From the NCBI GenBank assembly GCA_025924295.1, contig JAICEG010000196.1, positions 1-9,245 of the forward strand: a stretch of 9,245 nt of DNA, read 5' to 3'. A program made the translations under genes and the position numbers. This document shows positions 5,408 through 9,245 of this stretch, piece by piece (position 1 is the first letter of the stretch; each line of letters begins with the position of its first letter). The stretch is from Vicinamibacteria bacterium. Its GTDB lineage: Bacteria; Acidobacteriota; Vicinamibacteria; Vicinamibacterales; UBA2999. The notes below the pieces were generated by a model, which searched no databases, had not been told where the DNA came from, and saw nothing but the letters and a program-made list of their open reading frames with translations.

Positions 5408-5704
5408 GTGTCCACACCGTTGACGATTGCCGACGTCGAGCGCATCGCCGCGCTCGCCCATCTCGAGCTGACCGACGAAGAGAAGCACGTGTTCACGAAG
5501 CAGCTCGCCGATATCCTCGCCTACGCCGAGCAGTTGCAAGCCATCGACACGGCCGGTGTCGCCGCCACGGCCCACGTCAACGCGCACGAGGCCGAGCGGG
5601 AGGACGAGCTGCGCCCGTGCCTGTCGGTGAGCGAGGCGCTGCGCAACGCGCCCGACGGTGCCCCGGATGCGGGGCTGTTCCGCGTGCCGCGGGTCATCGG
5701 ATGA
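5408..5704 (+). CDS. gatC: Asp-tRNA(Asn)/Glu-tRNA(Gln) amidotransferase subunit C
   Basis: GatC, 98 aa, is the small subunit that wraps around GatA and stabilises the GatCAB complex, which converts misacylated Glu-tRNA(Gln) or Asp-tRNA(Asn) to the cognate amide. The sequence shows the typical N-terminal helix STPLTIADVERIAALAHLEL, the acidic segment TDEEKHVFTKQLADILAYAE, and the C-terminal extended part that ends DAGLFRVPRVIG (canonical ...F-x-V-P-x-V/I). The GTG at 5408 is chosen because the family begins just before the I-x-x-V-x-x-I-A-x-L-A helix. An in-frame upstream alternative is not convincing. No Shine-Dalgarno is seen. The gene overlaps gatA by ATGA (5701-5704), so the two subunits are translationally coupled. 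Confidence 0.95.
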   Translation: MSTPLTIADVERIAALAHLELTDEEKHVFTKQLADILAYAEQLQAIDTAGVAATAHVNAHEAEREDELRPCLSVSEALRNAPDGAPDAGLFRVPRVIG

Positions 5705-7182
5705 GCGCCCCTGTCGCGGGTGCCCGCGCGATTGCCGGTGACATCGCGGCCGGTCGCACATCGGCGGTGGACGTCTGCCGAGCTGCACTCGATCGCATCG
5801 CACGCGTCAACCCTTCGCTCAACGCGTTCAACCTCGTGACCGCTGAACGCGCGCTCGTGCGAGCCGCGGACATCGATCGCCGGCGCGCCGCCAACGCGCC
5901 GCTGGGACCGCTCGCGGGTGTCCCGCTGGCCGTGAAGGACAACCTGTGTGTCCGCGGGATGCGGACGACGGCCTCCTCGCGCATCCTCGACACGTTCGTC
6001 CCGCCCTACGACGCGACCGTCATCGCGAAACTCGAGCAGGCCGGCGCGGTCATCGTCGGCAAGACGAACTGCGACGAGTTCGCGATGGGATCGTCGAACG
6101 AGAACTCGGCATACGGACCGGTGCGCAATCCATGGGCCGCCGATCGCACACCAGGGGGATCGAGCGGTGGATCGGCTGCTGCCGTTGCGGCCGCGTGTGT
6201 TCCGCTCGCGCTCGGCTCGGATACCGGCGGCTCGATCAGACAGCCGGCCGCGTTCTGCGGCGTCACCGGCTTGAAGCCGACCTACGGCCGCGTCTCGCGC
6301 TACGGCCTGCTCGCCTTCGCGTCATCGCTGGATCAGATTGGGCCGATCACGCGCAACGTCGAAGATGCCGCGCTCGCCCTCCAGGTTCTTGCCGGTCCCG
6401 ATCCGATGGACTCGACGGCGGCGCAGGAAGCCGTCCCCGACTTCACGAAGGCGCTCGACGGCCACGCGCGGGGCGTACGCATTGGCGTGCCACGGGCCTT
6501 CGTCTCGGACGGTGTCGACGGGAGCGTTCTTGCTTCGTTCGATGCCGCGCTCGACGCGCTGCGCGCGGCCGGCGCGACGCTGGTCGACATCGACCTGCCG
6601 CACGCGAAATACGCCATCCCGGTGTACTACCTGGTCTGCACCGCCGAAGCGAGCTCCAATCTCGCGCGCTACGACGGGGTCAAGTACGGCTACCGATCGC
6701 CTGACGCGAGCAAGGGCCTCAAGGCGATGTACTCGAGGACGCGCGACGAAGGATTCGGCGCCGAGGTCAAACGCCGCATCATGCTTGGCACGTACGTGTT
6801 GAGCGCCGGCTACTACGACGCGTTCTACCTGAAGGCGCAACAGGTGCGTACGCTGCTGAGGCAGGACTACGATCGCGCCTTCGAGTCAGTCGATGTCGTC
6901 GTCATGCCCACGAGCCCGACGCCGCCGTTCAGGCTGGGCGAGAAGACCGACGATCCGCTGCAGATGTATCTGGCGGACATCTTCACCGTGAGCGTGAACC
7001 TGGTAGGGCTTCCCGGCATCAGCGTTCCGTGCGGGATCGTCGAGCAGCCTCGCCCCGGTGGAGTCGATCGGCTGCCCATCGGGATGCAGTTCGTCGGCCG
7101 GATGTTCGACGAGGCGACGATCCTGCGCGTCGCCGATGCCTTCGAGCGCACGACTGAGTGGAGTCGGCAGGAACCTTGCTAA
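5701..7182 (+). CDS. gatA: Asp-tRNA(Asn)/Glu-tRNA(Gln) amidotransferase subunit A
   Basis: GatA, 493 aa, full length for the family, is the glutaminase of GatCAB: it releases ammonia from glutamine for transfer to the misacylated tRNA held by GatB. The amidase-signature catalytic triad is intact and at the same numbers as in Staphylococcus aureus GatA: K79 (PLAVKDN), cis-Ser S154 (PGGSSGGSAA) and nucleophile S178 (GSDTGGSIRQPAAFCG). GLKPTYGRVSRYGL and FASSLDQIGPITR follow, then the GYYDAFYLKAQ helix, the MPTSPTPPF strand, and the C-terminal GLPGISVPCG and LPIGMQFVG. These features separate GatA from generic amidases. The start ATG overlaps the gatC stop by ATGA; an open frame extending upstream through gatC is out of frame with GatC and is not a fusion. 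gatB does not follow: the next gene is a cold-shock gene 163 bases away. No terminator is evident after the stop. Confidence 0.97.
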   Translation: MSAPVAGARAIAGDIAAGRTSAVDVCRAALDRIARVNPSLNAFNLVTAERALVRAADIDRRRAANAPLGPLAGVPLAVKDNLCVRGMRTTASSRILDTFVPPYDATVIAKLEQAGAVIVGKTNCDEFAMGSSNENSAYGPVRNPWAADRTPGGSSGGSAAAVAAACVPLALGSDTGGSIRQPAAFCGVTGLKPTYGRVSRYGLLAFASSLDQIGPITRNVEDAALALQVLAGPDPMDSTAAQEAVPDFTKALDGHARGVRIGVPRAFVSDGVDGSVLASFDAALDALRAAGATLVDIDLPHAKYAIPVYYLVCTAEASSNLARYDGVKYGYRSPDASKGLKAMYSRTRDEGFGAEVKRRIMLGTYVLSAGYYDAFYLKAQQVRTLLRQDYDRAFESVDVVVMPTSPTPPFRLGEKTDDPLQMYLADIFTVSVNLVGLPGISVPCGIVEQPRPGGVDRLPIGMQFVGRMFDEATILRVADAFERTTEWSRQEPC

Positions 7183-7345
7183 GTCAGTAATTCGATGGCC
7201 TCCGTTCGTCGTTGCTCCGGGCTTCGAGTCCATGTGTGCATTCTGGAACAGCGAGCGAGGCCACCAGTTTCCTAAAGTGGAACAGAATAGGGTTAGGTCC
7301 CCCTCGACTTTGGCACACGAACAATTCACCACAAGGGCACGATCA
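7183..7345 (+). other. Intergenic region and probable leader upstream of the cold-shock gene
   Basis: The 163 bases between gatA and the cold-shock gene hold no gene. AAGGG (about 7334-7338) acts as a plausible ribosome site just upstream of the ATG. The segment GAATAGGGTTAGGTCCCC (about 7284-7301) resembles the AATAGGG-type dispersed intergenic motifs common in some environmental genomes and could form only a short GGG/CCC stem. No convincing -35/-10 pair is seen. Cold-shock genes often carry long structured leaders, so part of this could be transcribed, but I cannot show a fold. Confidence 0.3.
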
Positions 7346-7549
7346 ATGACTACGACGAACGGAACCATCAAGCGCATTACCGAAAAAGGGTTCGGTTTCA
7401 TTGCGGCTGCGGACGGCACTGAGTATTTCTTCCATCAGTCGGCCTGTACTGGCACGCCCTTCGACCAGCTGCGGGAAGGTCAGGCGGTCTCATTCACCAT
7501 AGGCCAGGGTCCGAAGGGCCCCCGCGCCGAGAACGTCTCTGTGCGGTGA
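7346..7549 (+). CDS. Cold-shock domain protein (CspA family)
   Basis: A 67-aa single cold-shock domain protein (OB fold) that binds single-stranded RNA/DNA and acts as an RNA chaperone in the cytoplasm. It starts MTTTNGTIKRITEKGFGFIA. RNP1 is KGFGFI (14-19) and RNP2 is YFFHQSA (27-33). The C-terminus VSFTIGQGPKGPRAENVSV carries the family's closing GPKGPxAxNV motif. The sequence has Ile-Lys-Arg in place of the commoner VKWFN, with the first aromatic of that motif missing, as in some acidobacterial and myxobacterial-style Csps. AAGGG lies about 8 bases before the ATG. It has its own transcription unit and faces the zinc-ribbon gene tail to tail, with 31 bases between stops. Confidence 0.93.
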   Translation: MTTTNGTIKRITEKGFGFIAAADGTEYFFHQSACTGTPFDQLREGQAVSFTIGQGPKGPRAENVSVR

Positions 7550-7580
7550 GCCTCGTCGCGAGCGCGGCGGTGCAACCGGC

Positions 7581-7772
7581 TTATCGAGGACCCTGACGGC
7601 CACGGCCGGCACTCATCGCGAGGCCGGCGATGGTCCAGGTCGCCTCGCATTCGCGGCACCGCCAGCACGTGTCCGCGATGATGACCTTTGCGAGCGTGTC
7701 GATGATCTTGCCCCCGCACTGGGGGCACGCGGTCGGACGGGCGACGGGCTTCACGAACTGTGGATCAGGCAT
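7581..7772 (-). CDS. Small zinc-ribbon protein
   Basis: A 63-aa protein with five cysteines in a zinc-ribbon arrangement: ACPQCGGK (C16, C19) and CWRCRECEATW (C36, C39, C42). Four of them could bind one zinc in a TFIIB- or rubredoxin-like knuckle pair. The sequence between them, IIDTLAKVIIADT, suits the beta-hairpin of such a fold, and a basic tail (SAGRGRQGPR) follows. The ATG at 7772-7770 is chosen because a good AGGAAG ribosome site lies a few bases upstream; the frame upstream of it has no clear start. Function is unknown: small ribbons of this kind bind nucleic acid or mediate protein contacts. It starts 26 bases after the small membrane protein gene on the same strand, so the two are probably co-transcribed. 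Confidence 0.75.
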   Translation of the reverse strand: MPDPQFVKPVARPTACPQCGGKIIDTLAKVIIADTCWRCRECEATWTIAGLAMSAGRGRQGPR

Positions 7773-7798
7773 CGCTCTTCCTTGCGTCCAAAGCCCGC

Positions 7799-7978
7799 CT
7801 ACCCGAGCACCAGCACTTTGACCAGCCATAGGCCCAGCACGACCCCAATCACGATCGCAAACGTCGCGGCGCGCTTCTGACCCTCACGGCTGCGTTTTGC
7901 ACCGGCCGCGATCCATTGCGCCCAGCGCCGATCCGACTCCGCTTTCGCCTCTGCGGAAGTCGTCAGGTTCGTTGTCAT
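7799..7978 (-). CDS. Small single-pass membrane protein
   Basis: A 59-aa protein with a hydrophilic, charged N-terminus (MTTNLTTSAEAKAESDRRWA, then SREGQKRAA) and one C-terminal hydrophobic helix, ATFAIVIGVVLGLWLVKVLV, at about residues 38-57. With Lys/Arg just before the helix, the N-terminus probably stays in the cytoplasm, giving a tail-anchored topology. The ATG at 7978-7976 is chosen: upstream in-frame sequence is Arg/His/Pro-rich and not protein-like. No clear Shine-Dalgarno is seen. No family is recognised. It is first of a two-gene unit with the zinc ribbon and is divergent from the glycosyltransferase. Confidence 0.65.
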   Translation of the reverse strand: MTTNLTTSAEAKAESDRRWAQWIAAGAKRSREGQKRAATFAIVIGVVLGLWLVKVLVLG

Positions 7979-8011
7979 GAACACGATGATGTGTGATGGC
8001 GAGGCCGACGT

Positions 8012-8053
8012 CTGTTCTGTTGTGCACAGAGGACGGTGTACAAGAGTGAACAG
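8012..8053. promoter_or_regulatory. Nested dyad in the divergent intergenic region (candidate operator)
   Basis: TTGTGCAC (8020-8027) and GTGTACAA (8036-8043) form an inverted repeat matching at 7 of 8 positions around an 8-base spacer. Outside it, CTGTTC (8012-8017) pairs perfectly with GAACAG (8048-8053), off-centre by one base. The dyad lies 34 bases upstream of the small membrane gene's ATG and about 113 bases upstream of the glycosyltransferase ATG, a sensible place for an operator serving either direction. The binding protein is unknown. Confidence 0.35.
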
Positions 8054-8114
8054 CCTCGGGCCATCGTCTCTCATACGATCGGCGCGTCGCCGCGATCGGC
8101 GGCACCTCTTGTAT

Positions 8115-8148
8115 CCCGCAATCCAGCTCGTGCGGGTCCCGTCCCGCA
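8115..8148 (+). promoter_or_regulatory. Mutually exclusive hairpins in the glycosyltransferase leader
   Basis: CCCGCA (8115-8120), TGCGGG (8131-8136) and CCCGCA (8143-8148) are arranged so that the middle element can pair with either flank, giving a loop of 10 or of 6 bases. The last element ends 18 bases before the ATG at 8167. The stems are only 6 base pairs in GC-rich DNA, so this may be chance. Confidence 0.25.
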
Positions 8149-8166
8149 TTCCACGTTCGGACATGA

Positions 8167-9245
8167 ATGAAGCGATTCGCGATTCTTGGTAATCACCTGC
8201 CGCGCCACTGTGGCATCGCCACGTTTACGACCCATCTCGCCGACGGGCTGGCGACGGCACTCCCCGACTCGGACGTCCTCGTCGTGGCGATGAACGATGC
8301 CGGTCGACGGCACACCTATCCGTCCCGCGTCCGGTTCGAAATCGCCGACGTCGATCTCAATTCGTATCGGCGGGCGGCCGACTTCCTGAACGTCAACCAG
8401 GTGGACGTCCTGTCGGTCCAACACGAGTACGGAATCTTCGGCGGCAAGGCTGGCGCCCACCTCCTCACGTTGTTGCGGGAGGTTCGGATGCCGATTGTCA
8501 CGACGCTTCACACCGTGCTGTCCGAGCCGAATTCCGCGCAGCGCACGGTCATCGAAGAGCTGGCCCGGTTGTCCGATCGTCTCGTGGTGATGAGCAAATC
8601 GGGTGCGGACCTGCTCGAGCGCGTTCACGGCATTCCTGAAGATCAGATCGATCTGATTCCTCATGGCATCCCGCACGTCGCGGCCGACCCCGACAGCAAG
8701 AGCCGGCTCGGCGTCGACGGGCGAACTGTGATTCTGACCTTCGGTCTCTTGTCGCGGGACAAGGGTATCGAACACGTGATCGACGCGCTGCCGGCAATCG
8801 TCGCGACGCATCCCAACGTCGTCTACATCGTGCTCGGTGCGACACACCCGCATGTGATCGAGCACGAGGGGGAGGCGTATCGCCTGATGCTCGAAACGCG
8901 CGGACAGCAGCTGGGTGTGGCGGCGAACATGATTTTCCACAACCGGTTCGTCAGTCAGGCCGAGCTCAATGAGTTCCTGTCGGCCACGGACATCTACATC
9001 ACGCCCTACCTGCAGCTGCAACAGATCACATCGGGCACCTTGGCCTATGCCGTCGGCGCGGGAAAAGCCGTGATCTCGACCCCTTATGTGTACGCGCGCG
9101 AGCTGCTCGCAGACGGTCGAGGGATCCTCGTGCCGCCGCGAGATGCAGGGGCGATCGCGCGGGAAGTGAATGGGCTGGTCAGCGACGACGACCGGCGGCG
9201 CACGATGTGTGCGCGCGCCGCGGCCTCTGGCGTGGACATGACCTG
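8167..9245 (+). CDS. GT4-like glycosyltransferase, N-terminal 359 residues (runs off right edge)
   Basis: A GT-B fold glycosyltransferase of the group 1/GT4 type, cytoplasmic, probably using an activated sugar to build a glycan; donor and acceptor are unknown. The start ATG at 8167 gives MKRFAILGNHLPRHCGIATF, the usual first strand and glycine-rich loop. An ATG four bases earlier belongs to a short other-frame peptide. The N-terminal domain continues through VQHEYGIFGGKAG and the LHTV strand. SKSGADLL, HGIPEDQIDLIPHGIP, and FGLLSRDKGIEHVIDAL mark the domain junction and the start of the C-terminal domain. TSGTLAYAVGAGKAVISTP and YARELLADGRGILVPPRD form the donor-site region. The usual E-x7-E donor motif is replaced by Q286-x7-Y294. 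I recall this variant in a subfamily often encoded near GH130 mannoside phosphorylases. The ribosome site is weak (GGAC). Confidence 0.88.
   Translation, partial: MKRFAILGNHLPRHCGIATFTTHLADGLATALPDSDVLVVAMNDAGRRHTYPSRVRFEIADVDLNSYRRAADFLNVNQVDVLSVQHEYGIFGGKAGAHLLTLLREVRMPIVTTLHTVLSEPNSAQRTVIEELARLSDRLVVMSKSGADLLERVHGIPEDQIDLIPHGIPHVAADPDSKSRLGVDGRTVILTFGLLSRDKGIEHVIDALPAIVATHPNVVYIVLGATHPHVIEHEGEAYRLMLETRGQQLGVAANMIFHNRFVSQAELNEFLSATDIYITPYLQLQQITSGTLAYAVGAGKAVISTPYVYARELLADGRGILVPPRDAGAIAREVNGLVSDDDRRRTMCARAAASGVDMT

Noticed and set aside
5386..5700. In-frame N-terminal extension of gatA giving a protein of about 598 aa
   Set aside because: The extension lies over gatC in a different frame and is Arg-rich. 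The normal GatA N-terminus and catalytic numbering (K79, S154, S178) fit the ATG at 5701.
5372..5803. N-terminal extension of the MEMO-like protein to an upstream ATG
   Set aside because: The added residues lie antisense to gatC and have no family character; the canonical start motif follows the ATG at 5371.
7284..7301. GAATAGGGTTAGGTCCCC as a mobile-element end upstream of the cold-shock gene
   Set aside because: It resembles dispersed motifs I remember, but a single short copy with no transposase, partner repeat or target duplication is not enough to call it.
7550..7580. Bidirectional terminator between the cold-shock and zinc-ribbon genes
   Set aside because: Only a four-base CTCG/CGAG stem is perfect, and no T-run follows on either strand.

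Overview
The window is GC-rich bacterial chromosome. It reads like an environmental soil-type lineage, possibly Acidobacteriota (Vicinamibacteria-like). That placement is an inference from three things: high-GC codon use, the style of the gatC-gatA and AmmeMemo genes, and a dispersed-looking repeat built on ACGGAGAC/ACAGAGGC units. No rRNA or tRNA gene is present to confirm it.

Layout. (1) 1-1054, minus: N-terminal 351 residues of oxalyl-CoA decarboxylase (oxc), running off the left edge, with a recognisable sigma70-type promoter at 1098-1126 and a GntR-like operator inside its spacer. (2) 1145-2570, plus: a strip of broken genes. It holds a GntR-family regulator reduced to its winged-helix domain, an orphan C-terminal tail, an unrecognised helical protein broken by a frameshift, and a small Ala/Lys/Thr-rich protein whose frame switches twice and returns. 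(3) 2592-3076: a minus-strand gene remnant abutting a large imperfect inverted repeat (2801-3072) with a long central hairpin and two non-homologous side hairpins at mirrored positions. (4) 3077-5371, minus: a tightly packed three-gene unit encoding a MEMO-like protein (AmmeMemoRadiSam B), an AMMECR1-like protein (AmmeMemoRadiSam A) and a YdjM/DUF457-type membrane metal-dependent hydrolase. (5) 5408-7182, plus: gatC and gatA, overlapping by ATGA, divergent from the MEMO unit with only 36 nt between start codons. (6) 7346-7549, plus: a cold-shock protein gene. (7) 7581-7978, minus: two tiny genes, a zinc ribbon and a single-pass membrane protein. (8) 8167-9245, plus: the start of a GT4-like glycosyltransferase, running off the right edge.

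How the genes relate. Oxc would decarboxylate oxalyl-CoA in oxalate catabolism, and the dead GntR gene beside it may once have controlled it. GatC and GatA are two of the three subunits of the tRNA amidotransferase; gatB is not in the window. The MEMO/AMMECR1 pair is a conserved but poorly understood module; here its usual radical-SAM partner is not in the window and a membrane hydrolase gene is translationally coupled instead.

I see no transposase, phage integrase, CRISPR array, tRNA or rRNA. I do not see a clear new defence or biosynthetic system. The features most worth following are the structured inverted repeat, the back-to-back candidate leaderless promoters at 5372-5407, and the AmmeMemo-hydrolase operon.
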